A program made the position numbers and the translations under genes. Positions 12,607 to 23,475 of a stretch of 64,000 bases of DNA are shown in pieces. Location: positions 255,905 to 319,904 of the forward strand of contig NSJX01000021.1 of the NCBI GenBank assembly GCA_002286715.1, read 5' to 3'. Under the pieces are notes generated by a model. That model did not search any database, was not told where the DNA came from, and saw only the letters and a program-made list of their open reading frames with translations. The stretch is from Dentipellis sp. KUC8613. Lineage: Eukaryota; Basidiomycota; Agaricomycetes; Russulales; Hericiaceae. Every line of letters begins with the position of its first letter. The stretch's first letter is position 1.

Positions 12607-14101
12607 ATGCCCATCAAATTGTCTGCAAAGTACGTCCAGGAGACTGCGCAACTATTTCGAGTACCCTAACTAATAACGCGTCGCAGAGGAAAGAAGCGTG
12701 CTGTCGACAAAGTCGCGGAGGCCGATGGCGAGGTTATGGGCGTGTCGGGTGTAGAAGGAGATGTCGCTGGGAGCTCATCGTCGTTGACGCCCTTGGAGGA
12801 CGCGCAACCTGCCAAGAAACGTACGTCCCAATACGCGCTATGTCCACTACCTCGCTCACTCGTTCTCCGCATCGTATCCTAGGTAAGCGCGCCGAGACGC
12901 GTACATGTCCCATATGCGAGGAATCTATCCCTATACGCTTGCTCGGCGCCCACAGCACTCTGGAGTCCCAACGCGTTCAAGCGCTCATGGACGCAGTTGG
13001 TGACACTGAAGTATGGAACGACCCATACCCGTCGTCGTACACGTCTGGCTCTGGTGAGACAGTACCAGCATTAGCGTGAGCCCATTCTATACGTTGGGCG
13101 CTACAATCATGACCTGGGGTACTAGATCAACCTCTCGTCGGCGTTCAGCTGTCAAAGCGCGAACGTCCATGTCCACTTCTGCATCGGCTTCGCCCGCACC
13201 GGAATATCTTCTGAAGACACTCCGCACGATCAAGAAACGCCGCAAGCAGCGGCACATGCAATTGCGCGACCTCACCCGCGACCTCGATTCGGACGATGAG
13301 TCTGGGAGCAAGAGGAGAGGAAAGCGGACAGCAGCGGAAGAGGGCCAAGTGTGCCCTGTATGTCTAACCATGGTGCACGGCGACCCGGACGTTGTCAACG
13401 CCCATGTTGATGCATGTCTCGTCCACGCCAGCATGCAGGCCGAGACGTCAGCGCAGCCTTCCATCACACCCTCGCCATCACCCGATATCGACGTAAATGT
13501 CGACGACGAAGACGATGCTACCGACCCATGGGAGGAGATTGTCACGGCGGAAGGCACGCGGCTGCGTTTGCGAAGGTCCGGACAGAGCGCGCAGCGGCTA
13601 GGTTTCGCTGTCAGGGATCGGGCTGCAGAAGATGTGGATGAGGAGGTAGATGTCGAAGGAGACGATGAAGGCGTCTTTGGAAGGACGCAGTTCACGGAGG
13701 ACGATATAGTGAAACTCGAGGCCGAGAAGCACGATCCTGGGCTAGAGGATGCCATGGTTGCTAGGGCGCAGAAGCTGGATGCGGATGTGGACAGAGCGAG
13801 GGCTTCGGGAGACAAGGACGCTTTGATTGCAGCTCTTGAAGCTAAAATGGTGCGTCGTTCTTGTCCTCACAACATGCATGTTGATTGACGGTACCCAAAG
13901 GGCGTCCTTCCTCCCGGGGCGTCCACTATATCCGCCACCTGCCGCATCTGCCTCGATTCGTATACCGAGCCAACCGTCAGCACTGGCTGTTGGCATGCTT
14001 GCTGCAGCAATTGCTGGTTACGCTGCCTCAGCGCGACTGGTGTTTGTCCTATATGCAAAAGAATCACAGCCCCGGCAGATCTGAGGAGGATTTACTTGTA
14101 G
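12607..14101 (+). CDS. RNF220-type RING E3 ubiquitin ligase
   Basis: Predicted E3 ubiquitin-protein ligase. Exons 12607-12629, 12687-12820, 12883-13075, 13126-13849 and 13901-14101 join to 424 residues. Residues about 15-40 are basic and Ser-rich. A first Cys pair (CPICEESIPIRLLGAH) and a second (CPVCLTMVHGDPDVVNAH, ending Cys) look like small zinc fingers of C2HC/UBZ type. An acidic central region (DDEDDATDPWEE) leads into the conserved middle domain. A C-terminal RING follows (about 372-410): CRIC, CWHACCSNCW and CPIC, ending with ITAPADLRRIYL, nearly the same tail as in animal RNF220. The RING ligands C-C-C-H-C-C-C-C are all present. Target proteins are unknown. Confidence 0.85.
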
Positions 14102-14973
14102 GGTGCGTGGGTCTGTACGTTTCTATTTGGATCCTGTTGATATCGTTGGGTTGGATGTTATATACTTGAGTTTTCCGTCATCTTAAGTGTTGTTTACCAG
14201 TGCACTATCTGTAGCTTATTCTTCACTCTTCTAGATACCTAGATAATGTAACTTCGCCGTTGCGACATAGAACCGCTCTTTATCCTCAGCGCGTTCACTC
14301 AATGCTTCCTCCACATGCCCCGCGAACACAGTGGCTGTGATAATTCAGTTGAATAGTGGCAGGTTTTGATCTCACCTCCTGAGACTGACCGTCGTCATCT
14401 CAGTTCCGAGTGCGATGAGCCAGGGACAATTCTAATTGCAGGGCGTATATTGAGCACTATGTCGCCCTGCAGCACACTTCATCAAACGTGTCCTGCCCTC
14501 GACTTATACAGTCCAGGGATATGTTATTGCATGATGGAACGAACAGGCATTCGGTCCTACCGGGCGCTTGTGCCGCATCAGACCCTCAAAGCTGCACATG
14601 GCGAGCAGCGTCTCGGTGCGAGTTTTCATCTGATCTCTTTTCCCATACACACGATTTGTTTCTGACCGCATATCAGGCCGACGGGGTCCACGTGAATACC
14701 CAGATGCTATACGCTCGGTGATAGGACTCGCAGTCTCCGTGCGTGCGCTGCAGGATGCGTCTGCGGGCTCACGAGCCTCTGTCGCAGCTCGCCGTCGGCG
14801 ACGTTCTGATTTCACCCTCGCTTGGAAGCCTGAAAAGCATGCTCGCTCAACGGCATGATAAGGGCTCGCCATAAAACCGCGCAGGTGGGCATTCGGTGGT
14901 CCGTAGGGTCCTAGTGCTCTGCGCCTGTCGTGACTGTACTCGAGGCGACGCGATGTCCTACGCTCGCCAAGGG
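14102..14973. other. Intergenic, upstream of chitinase 1
   Basis: No gene supported. A weak TATA-like CATAAAA lies at about 14870-14876, roughly 100 bases before the chosen ATG of chitinase 1. Confidence 0.45.
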
Positions 14974-16673
14974 ATGCGTTTATTCACATTCCTCTTCCTC
15001 CTCGCCCTACATGTTTCAGTCCTCCCCCGCGCCGCGGCATTCAATATGTCCAGGAACGACAACGTGCGTGATAACCCCAGTCTTCTGGATTCTCTTGCCA
15101 TCATGATCCCAAACTCGTCTGACGCGCTTGGTGTTTCACTCGTATCCAGCTCGCAGTGTGCGTACCCCATTTATTCCGCATCCGGCTCGGCGCTCATAAT
15201 GAGATGGCTAACTCCGTTTTCGTTTCTTGAATGTTGGCGATCGTAGGTACTGGGGCCAAGACTCCGCCGGCGGGCAGAAGCCGTTGTCTGCGTACTGCGC
15301 TGACGACACGATCGACACGCTCATCCTCGCATTCCTGTACGTCTTCGACGGCCCGGGCGGAGAGCCCGTCATCGACCTCGCCAACGTGAGTCGTCAATTT
15401 GACGCTCTACGCACCTAAGTACCATGCTAAACGCGATGATCAGACATGCAGCAAGTCCGGGAGCCCCGTCTTCCCCGGTACCGCGCTCGCAGACTGCTCC
15501 TTCATGGCACAGCAGATCGAGGCGTGCCAGGCGCGGGGCAAGGCCGTTACGCTCAGTCTTGGAGGCGCCACCGGCAAGGTGGGCTTCGAGTCGGACGCAG
15601 CGGCAGAGGTATTTGCGGACCGGGTTTGGGAGCAGTTTCTCGGCGGCGAGAGCGCGATGAGGCCGTTTGGGAAGGCCGTGCTTGATGGGTGAGTGGAACG
15701 CACTCTGGTCGCATGGTGTGCTGCAGCTGATCTTGGAGAATGTGGTCTAAAGCGTTGACTTGGATATTGAGTCTGGGTCGTCGGCGCATTATGCCGCGTT
15801 TGTGAACAAGATTCGGGCGCATGCCAAGCGCGAGTCTAAGACGAAGCAGTGAGAATATCTCCGACTGTGTAATGCAGGAGGATCTTCGCTCATGTTTGAG
15901 CTAGGTACTATATCACTGCTGCGCCCCAATGCCCGTTCCCGGACGAGCATCTTGGCGGAGCATTGGACCAGGCCGAATTCGATGCCGTCTATGTGCAGTT
16001 CTGTACGTCTTCTCCTCGAGATTATCGTGAATATCCGTGCTGAAATTTGAATGCAGATAATAATGACTGTGGACTCGACGAACCGGAGGTCAGTTACTTG
16101 AATTTAGAGCGCCGATCCGGCCAAGAATAGTACTTACTGTTTAACTCCTTCCATGCAGAACTACAATATAGACGTATGGTGAGTACCGCATCTTCATCGC
16201 GAGTGTTGGTTTCGTGTACTGATGCGCATTGGCAGGGACACCTGGGCGCGTACCAAGTCTCCGAATAAAGACGTGAAAATCTACATCGGAGCCCCTTCTA
16301 GCGAACACGCAGCCGGAACCGGCTACGTCAACGCCAAAACGCTTGGAAAACACGCCACCGACGCGCAGTCCTCGTTTGACTCCTTTGGAGGGGTCATGCT
16401 ATGGGACGCGTCCGAAGCTACAGGTGAGATACCTTCTTCTCGCTGGAAGGCGAAGTCGAGAAGCAGATATTGAGCATCTGACATTCGATAGATAACGACA
16501 ACTACGACAAGGCAATAAAAGAGACGCTTACCGCTGGTGATGCCAGTGACGGGAAGAGCCCCCCGAAGCCCGAGAGTGCTCCGCGTCCGAAGGCGGGCCG
16601 TCCTCGGATTTCGCCACCCCTGCGGCACCCCGATGAGGAACCCAGAGTCAAATCACGGCTCTTCCGCATATGA
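14974..16673 (+). CDS. GH18 class III chitinase 1 (secreted)
   Basis: Secreted endochitinase-type enzyme. Exons 14974-15063, 15150-15157, 15247-15385, 15444-15688, 15753-15848, 15905-16002, 16057-16088, 16159-16178, 16236-16423 and 16492-16673 join to 365 residues. I chose the ATG at 14974 because MRLFTFLFLLALHVSVLPRA makes a clean signal peptide like those of its two paralogues; an in-frame ATG at 14953 is also possible. YWGQDSAGGQKPLSAYC starts the barrel, and DGVDLDIE (catalytic Glu about 167) is intact. Exon 2 is only 8 nt. It differs from chitinases 2 and 3 by one extra intron (15849-15904) and a longer Pro-rich C-terminal tail ending in SRLFRI. No carbohydrate-binding module is seen. 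Likely roles are hyphal wall remodelling or feeding on chitin. Confidence 0.92.
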
Positions 16674-16972
16674 TCCTGTTGAGACGATAATGTATTTTTG
16701 TAACATCAATTTACGGGAGGCCAGGGTCGTTGTCATGATCCTGGACTTCAGGGGACGTCGCAGAATGAGGGAGATGGTCCAATATATACCAACCTTATTC
16801 CCCTTGGGAAATGCGCAGATCCTCTGCGGCATCGTCTTGCCTAAGGCCAAAATCCATCGCGTTCCCGCCGTGGATATACAGTCGGGTTAGTCGGGTCCCA
16901 AGACAGGCGCACGCGCCAAAGCGCGCGGTGCTCCACAGGCGCCCGAGGTGGTCCGTGCGTCGACGCGTTTCG

Positions 16973-16978
16973 TATAAG
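16973..16978 (+). promoter_or_regulatory. TATA-like element of the U2 RNA gene
   Basis: TATAAG about 32 bases upstream of the predicted U2 5' end, the distance expected for a TATA element. Confidence 0.5.
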
Positions 16979-17004
16979 AGCCCGCGGCCGACATCCCCTT
17001 TTCC

Positions 17005-17188
17005 TCACCACTCTGGCCTTTTGGCTTAGATCAAGTGTAGTATCTGTTCTTAATAGTTTAACCACTATTATGGGGGCACCGCCCCCATTATTGGTTATCT
17101 AATTTTTGCCGCCCTTGTTTCCCTGGCTCTGCTTGCAACCGGGGAGCGCGATGACCTTGCCGCTGCAGTATTGGCTTGCGTCGTCGGG
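17005..17188 (+). ncRNA. U2: U2 spliceosomal small nuclear RNA
   Basis: U2 snRNA, which pairs with the intron branch site in the spliceosome. The 5' region contains GGCCTTTTGGCTTAGATC followed by AAGTGTAGTATCTGTTCTT, the most conserved part of U2 in eukaryotes. The branch-site recognition bases GTAGTA are at 17037-17042. Stem-loop IIa (TAATAG-TTTAACCA-CTATTA, about 17051-17070) and IIb (GGGGGC-ACC-GCCCCC, about 17072-17086) follow. The Sm-binding site AATTTTTG is at 17101-17108. Stem-loop IV near 17150-17185 carries the CTGCAGTA loop closed by GATGAC/GTCGTC and GCC/GGC. Length of about 184 nt fits U2. Both ends are estimates, good to a few bases. It lies between chitinase genes 1 and 2. Confidence 0.93.
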
Positions 17189-18336
17189 GGATTCCCGTCT
17201 TTCTTTTTTGCCATCCTTTTCGTTTGCCTGGTCAGTCGACTTGTGCTCGAAGATGGCAAATAAGTTAACTGGAATCTTCTGTTCGGGGCACTGCAATCTT
17301 TTCTTATTACATTTGTGTTATTTTTGTATCAAAGTATTGTGAATGAATACTAGGAAGTGAGTTCTAATACATATGTGTGTCTGATTATGAAGGTATCTGC
17401 ACTTCGTCTCATGAGGTCGCTGTAGTACGAAAGATGCCGGTCATTTGGCAAATGGGGCATGCATGGACACAAGGGTCCAAGGATCTGCGGTAAGATTTGT
17501 TGATGTTTTCAGCTTCGTCGAGCGCTGATCGTGAGCTCATTACTACAAACCCATCGTGTCCATACGTGCGACGTGATGTGTAGTCAGCTTCAGGCTTGTC
17601 GCGACCGCGATTGACAAGCAATTGAGTAAGTCGTACCTGGATGCCAGGTTGATTAGATGCTGTTCACCGGAAGCACTGCGTGCATCGCCACGCAGATGCT
17701 GCTATGCGCAACCGCTGCGGACCGGCAGATCGCCCAAGGATGATCTTGTCACGTTGTCGACCTGATGAGCCACCGCCGACAGCTGCCAACTTCCTCACAG
17801 CAAATTCAAAAGAGTCCATCTCCCTGGCAGCTATGTTTCGGCGCGATGGAAACACCAAGCGTTGTCGGTGGTACGTATTCACTTCCTCATGAAACATATC
17901 AGTTTCAGCCGCTCAGAACATTCAACCGATTGGACAGAAAATGTCACGGTTTGTGTGCGTCCCGCGGTGCGCTTCTGATACCCTGCGTCACACAGTTTCC
18001 GGCTCCCTACGATTGGACGCCAGTTTACTGCAAGCTTTTGCGAGACACGTCTCGCCCCATCTTCAGCCGCGGCCGCGGACATCGGGGGTCTTCATCTAGC
18101 CGTGTTCGTCCACTGAGTAGGGGGGCCACATCTCCCAGATATCTGGGGCTGATCTTCTCCAGCTCGTGGATAATCTCCATCAATTCGTCCCTGCCCCGAT
18201 CCCGGCGTACTGCTTTCGCCCGAAAAGATCTTGCGACGTGGGGGTTCGTCTCCGTTCAGGCTAGGCTCGTTCTGCGAATGATGGCTTTCTTCCGGGCCAA
18301 GCGCCGTCACCGCATGGCGGGCGCTGATAGGATGGG
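17189..18336. other. Intergenic between U2 RNA and chitinase 2
   Basis: No gene supported. The open frames here lack family features. The 16674-16972 stretch before U2 is also empty apart from the U2 promoter. Confidence 0.45.
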
Positions 18337-18344
18337 TATATAAA
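18337..18344 (+). promoter_or_regulatory. TATA box of chitinase 2
   Basis: TATATAAA, 160 bases before the ATG at 18504. It implies a leader of roughly 110-135 nt that contains the two hairpin motifs at 18423 and 18471. Confidence 0.65.
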
Positions 18345-18422
18345 CAGTACGTCCCCCGCCAGATCTTGCGTAGGGACGCGTCCTTGGCCCTCCACCCAAC
18401 CTTCATTTCTTTATTCTTCGTC

Positions 18423-18485
18423 GCGACCTGGTGTCGTCGAGCCTTTCGTCTTTTCTAACCTACGCTTTATACAACCTGGTGTTGT
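18423..18485 (+). promoter_or_regulatory. Paired hairpin motif in the chitinase 2 leader
   Basis: Two copies of a 15-base inverted repeat with the same loop CTGGT. GCGAC-CTGGT-GTCGT is at 18423-18437 and ACAAC-CTGGT-GTTGT at 18471-18485. The second copy differs in both stem arms in a way that keeps pairing. Both lie between the TATA box and the ATG, so they are probably transcribed. The same pair occurs before chitinase 3 and not before chitinase 1. The role is unknown: an RNA hairpin or a palindromic protein-binding site are both possible. Confidence 0.6.
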
Positions 18486-18503
18486 TAACGCTAATTTACG
18501 ACA

Positions 18504-19993
18504 ATGCAATTCTTCGTACTCGCTTCTCTTCTCGGCCTCACTGGGGGTGCCCTTGCCGCCTTCGACATGAACAAGAACACTAACGTAAGTCGATTGATTC
18601 TCGTGATTTCCCCGCATCGCTGACACCATTCATTATTACAGTTGGCAGTGTAAGGACTCCGCTCGGGGACTTCGGTCGTCTACTCAATTGCTTGCTAACT
18701 AATCTTTAGTTACTGGGGCCAGAACACTGGTGGCAACCAACAGCAACTCTCCGCATACTGTCAAGACGATACGGTTGACACTATCATGATGGGTTTCATG
18801 AATGTATTCAAGGGTCCGGGCAACCAGCCCAGTTTCGACTTCTCCAACGTGAGTGGGGATAGAACGCGTGGCGCATCTGATATGCCATTCAGCTCTAATA
18901 ATGCCTTTGCACACAGATCTGCAGCCCCGGAAACAGTTCCTTCGATGGCACAAACCTCCCGAACTGTGGCTACATGGCACCAGACATTCAGACATGCCAG
19001 TCGAAGGGCAAGATTGTTACGCTGAGTTTGGGAGGTGGCGGCAAAGTTGAGCAGGTTGGATTCGACAGCGCGGACGACGCCACCAGCTTCGCGGATCTCA
19101 TCTGGAACGAATTCCTTGGTGGTAGCAGCGACACCCGACCTTTCGGCAAAGTTGTTCTCGACGGGTTTGTATCTCCTTGTCATTTCAAGTTCCTGTTACT
19201 CACCCTCGGTTCCATAGCATCGACCTTGATATTGAAACCCAGGGACAGGACTTCTACGACGTCTTTGTTAACCGTATCCGGTCGAACGCTAAGGGTAACT
19301 CGAAGCAATTCTTCATCACGGGTGCCCCTCAGTGCATCCTTCCCGACGGCCACTTGAACACGGCATTGCTGAACTCCGACCTTGATGCTATCTACGTCCA
19401 GTTCTGTACGTTCTGCAGCTCCGAGATCCCTGTCGTGATTTGTTGACGAGACTTCGCAGACAACAACAAGCAATGCGCCCTCGACAACAAATCCGTAAGC
19501 TCGCTCTTTCGTCCTGGTTAGATCGTGATGCTCATCATTTTCTTACAATCGCGTAGGGCTTTAACATGGCAGCCTGGTGAGCGAAACTTGTTAAACCATT
19601 TTAACGTAATGCTGACAGTCCAAAAGGGACAACTTCGCGAAGACAAAGTCGCACAACAAGAACATCAAGGTTTACATCGGCGCGCCGTCCAGCACGAACG
19701 CCGCCGGCATCGGTTTCGTCGACGCCAATACTCTCTCCGGTATCATTACTTCTTCGCAGAAGAGCTTCTCTTCTATGGGAGGTGTGATGTTGTTCGATAT
19801 TACTGATGCCACGCGTGAGTATTCCTCCTTTGTTCCGTGCCTAATCTGCTGGGGCTGACGCAGTTGAACGTCCCGTGCAGGGAATGGGAACTTCCAAAAC
19901 GGTGTCAAAGCCAGCCTCACTGGAAACTCCAAGCGCGCGCTTGATGACGAGTCGAGGCCGAGAGTCAGGTCTCGTCACTTCCGACTTGACTGA
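18504..19993 (+). CDS. GH18 class III chitinase 2 (secreted)
   Basis: Paralogue of chitinase 3 and more distantly of chitinase 1. Exons 18504-18584, 18642-18649, 18710-18848, 18917-19164, 19218-19405, 19460-19494, 19557-19576, 19627-19814 and 19881-19993 join to 339 residues. Signal peptide MQFFVLASLLGLTGGALA, then YWGQNTGGNQQQLSAYC, and the catalytic DGIDLDIE (Glu about 165). The second exon is 8 nt (TTGGCAGT). The mature protein ends in a basic tail RPRVRSRHFRLD with no binding module. Exon sizes are identical to those of chitinase 3, so the two arose by direct tandem duplication. The leader carries two copies of the CTGGT-loop hairpin. Confidence 0.94.
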
Positions 19994-21721
19994 GTAGATA
20001 CTTTATTGTTATGAATACCTTATGACGCTAGGGTTATTGCGGATATCTTACTTACGAGAAGCTAATACAGAAGAATTTGCACACATCGTTCTACCGTCTG
20101 GTGGCGCCCAGGCTTTTGGCTTACTAGCCCCGCAGCCGGCAGTAAAGCAATCGGAAAGATCGTCAGCGCGTGTACATATAATTATCGAGAAAATCTGAGA
20201 TCTGCGCTTGTGTCTCAAGCTTGAAGCTGTCTGAGCCGTCCGATTATGTTGTTCAGTGTTTGTTCCATTACGACCTCGTTTCGAGCTCCGCCACAGTTGA
20301 GTCCGTCACGCCCACCGTCTCGCAGCACTGCTCTACAACACTATGACAGCGCCGCGCAGCAGCATGCCTCGTTGACAATGCGGCGATTCATTCTTTCAAT
20401 ATTTGATCCCCGTGCTGATGTCTTCCATCTGCGTTCATCTCAACACGCCAACGAACAGTGGATGCTGCCGATGTGAATCAGCGATATACTTACATACCAA
20501 GCCTGGTTCAGTAAGACGCTAGACCCATCTCTGGTGGGCTGCTGACAGAGAAGATTAGCCGCACATGTGCTGCAAGATCTACATCTGTCCAGATCAGCGC
20601 TCGGTTCGTTAGGTCGAACTTTAACAGCGCCTATGGCAAGCATGTTCTGCTACTCTCTGACACAGTTCTCGAATTAATGTCTCAAGCAGTGCTTATCTAT
20701 CGATCGCGAAAAGAAGCCAGTCCTTTCGTACACTGCTTTAACCTCGTGAGCCAGGTTCCGGTGGCATGCAAAGAACGACAGGATACGCGGTAGGGTTTCG
20801 CTGATCGTTTAATTTTCTTGTGATAGCCCTTGAGACCGCATGCGGACAGTCAGTTACACCAATGAGACAGTTTCATGGTGAGTACCCGAACTCGGCCACT
20901 GACGAAGACTTACAATCGCTGGTGTAGTTCATTCTAGTCCACCGTATGTCGTTTCCTTGGGCACTGCGCAAGTGCACCTTGCGCCCTCGTCAATCCACTG
21001 TCGCTTTACCGTGGAAGAGTATGTCGCCAAAGTGAACCACACGAAGCGGACGACTCGGGCACGGGATCCAATACTCAAGTTTCACTGGTTCCCGGCGAAT
21101 TTGATGACTCTCACAGCCAGCTCAATCCGATCGTACATATTAGCATAGTGCCACCGGTACGGCCTGTCTTGTCCACTAACGAGCATCGAAGGTCAGTGGC
21201 TATGATACATTTCTGAATAGTGCTGACAATTGCTATGATAGTGCGACTGTCAGGCTACGCTCTAGAGCCTTCCAAGGTCGGCGTCTTTTCTGCACGTTTA
21301 GATGGCCGGGTTGCTTTCCATGCTATGCGAAAAATGTCAAGTTTTGGGAAGGTGCTCAGTTTACTTTGGGACTCGACCGTCGAGCGCGCTGCTCAGCTCT
21401 AATTTCACCCGTCTCTCGGACAGCCTTTCTCCGTTGAAGTGCAATCGAATGCACTTAGAACTAGCGATATCAAAGTGTGAATGTTGACTTCAGCTAGTTG
21501 AACACAAGTCATGCAACCGGCCAGATATGGGTGCCATCGCCTTCGAAGAGGATGAAGGAAAAGGTGAGTTGCCGGTACATCAATTGCTTCGCTGATAGAC
21601 GGATCTAAATTCTTTTCGTTCTAGGAAATATCGGCTGTTCCTCTTCGTAGGTTCGCCGCTTTGGTGACCTTGGTTCGGGACAGGCGATGTTATTGAAGAC
21701 CGGCGCCGAGTTCCTTGGCAA
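19994..21721. other. Intergenic between chitinases 2 and 3
   Basis: About 1.7 kb without a supported gene. No transposon ends or long repeats were seen by eye. Confidence 0.45.
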
Positions 21722-21727
21722 TATAAA
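21722..21727 (+). promoter_or_regulatory. TATA box of chitinase 3
   Basis: TATAAA, 158 bases before the ATG at 21880, almost the same spacing as in chitinase 2 (160-167 bases). Confidence 0.6.
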
Positions 21728-21791
21728 TGGTGTGTCTCTTGGACGGTATCCGCAGGGACTTGTCCTTCTCTCCGTTTTCATATTCTTCTCT

Positions 21792-21858
21792 GCGACCTGG
21801 TGTCGTCGAGTCTCCTTGGTCTCCTACCATTTTCTTTCTCCATTCGACCTGGTGTCGT
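21792..21858 (+). promoter_or_regulatory. Paired hairpin motif in the chitinase 3 leader
   Basis: GCGAC-CTGGT-GTCGT at 21792-21806 and TCGAC-CTGGT-GTCGT at 21844-21858, with the same loop and nearly the same spacing as before chitinase 2 (52 against 48 bases). The first copy extends identically to GTCGTCGAG in both genes. Confidence 0.6.
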
Positions 21859-21879
21859 TCACGATTGTAACTTTCCTTC

Positions 21880-23367
21880 ATGAAATACTTCGCTCTCTTT
21901 TCTCTTCTTGGCCTCGCCGGGAGTGCCGTCGCGTCATTTGACCTGACCAAGAACAGCAATGTGAGTCGACTGAGCGTTTGAACTTTTCCCAATGCTGATG
22001 CCTTTGTTTGAATAGCTTGCAGTGTAAGAATCCCATCCGGTTATATGCGGTTTTGGTTGCTCACTTCATCTTTAGTTACTGGGGTCAGAACTCCGGTGGA
22101 AACCAGCAGAATCTGTCTGCGTACTGCCAGGATGACACGATCGACACGATCATAATGGGTTTCATGAATGTTTTTCATGATCAGGGAGGTCAACCCCGGT
22201 TCGACTTCTCCAACGTGAGCCACACCCAAGATCCATAACATGACGCGTTCTATCTAATCCCTTTGTCTCAATCATTTAGATCTGCAGTCCCGGCCTTGGC
22301 GTCTTCCCTGGCACGAACTTAGCAGATTGTTCCTTCATGGCCTCGGACATCGAGACCTGCCAGTCGAATGGCAAGGTCGTCACTCTCAGTCTAGGAGGCG
22401 GTGGTACAGCTGAGAACGTTGGGTTTTCAAGCACGGATGACGCCACCGCCTTCGCGGACCTCATTTGGAACGAGTTCCTTGGTGGTACCAGTGACACCCG
22501 TCCCTTCGGCTCAGCCGTGCTCGATGGGTGCGTCTGTCCTTTGCTGATCGGGAACCTCGTCTGAGTTGCTTACCTTCGCGTCTGCGATACCAGGCTTGAC
22601 CTTGACATCGAGACCCAGGCACCAGACTTCTACGACGACTTTGTCAACCGCATCCGGTCCAATGCGCAGGGCAACTCGAAGCAGTTCCTCATCACGGCTG
22701 CTCCCCAGTGCATGCTTCCCGACGCCCATCTGAATACAGCGCTGGTGAACTCTGACATCGATGCAGTCTACGTTCAGTTCTGTAGGTCCCCAGTTTTTCG
22801 GAACCATGTGCCAGCTCCGTTGACCGTGTTCCGCAGACAACACACCGCAGTGCTCCCTTGATAACTCTACTGTAAGCTTTCCTCTGACGTTTCGCCTCGC
22901 AGCCTGGTATTGACTAAATTCTATGCAGGGTTTCAACATGGATGCTTGGTGAGCAAGATGCGTCCTGTCGTTTCTCAAGCGCGATACTGACCTCGATCCA
23001 AAAGGGACACTTTTGCGAAGACACAATCCCACAACAAGAACCTGAAGGTCTACGTCGGCGTCCCTTCCAGTACGAAGGTCACCGGCGTCGGCTTCGTCGA
23101 CACGCCAACGCTCTCCGGGATCATTACTGATTCGCAGCAGAAGTTCTCTTCTATGGGAGGTGTTATGCTGTTTGACATCTCCGATGCGCAGAGTGAGTGT
23201 CTTTATCACTCTGATGCCTGCGGTCCTCCTGCTGACACAAGTTCTGTCTTTCAGACAATGGGAACTACCAGAACGGCATCAAAAGCGCGTTGACTGGTAA
23301 TTCGAAGCGTGCTCTGGAGGATGCGTCCAGGCCGAGAGTCAGGTCCCGTCTTTTCCGACTTGATTGA
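21880..23367 (+). CDS. GH18 class III chitinase 3 (secreted)
   Basis: Exons 21880-21960, 22016-22023, 22076-22214, 22280-22527, 22594-22781, 22837-22871, 22929-22948, 23005-23192 and 23255-23367 join to 339 residues. Signal peptide MKYFALFSLLGLAGSAVA, YWGQNSGGNQQNLSAYC, the catalytic DGLDLDIE (Glu about 165) and a C-terminal tail RPRVRSRLFRLD. It is converted exon for exon from the same ancestor as chitinase 2, including the 8 nt second exon (CTTGCAGT). The first half of exon 4 (PGLGVFPGTNLADCSFMA) is closer to chitinase 1 than to chitinase 2, suggesting either divergence of copy 2 or local gene conversion. The stop is only 108 bases from the stop of the convergent sedolisin. Confidence 0.94.
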
Positions 23368-23475
23368 TCTCTCCCTCCAATATACCTCTTTTATCTTCCT
23401 AACTCGAGTGAGGTTCACATGAAGAAGTTGCGTGCATATTATATCGGGAGCATATTGAGCATACATCGCGAGTGG

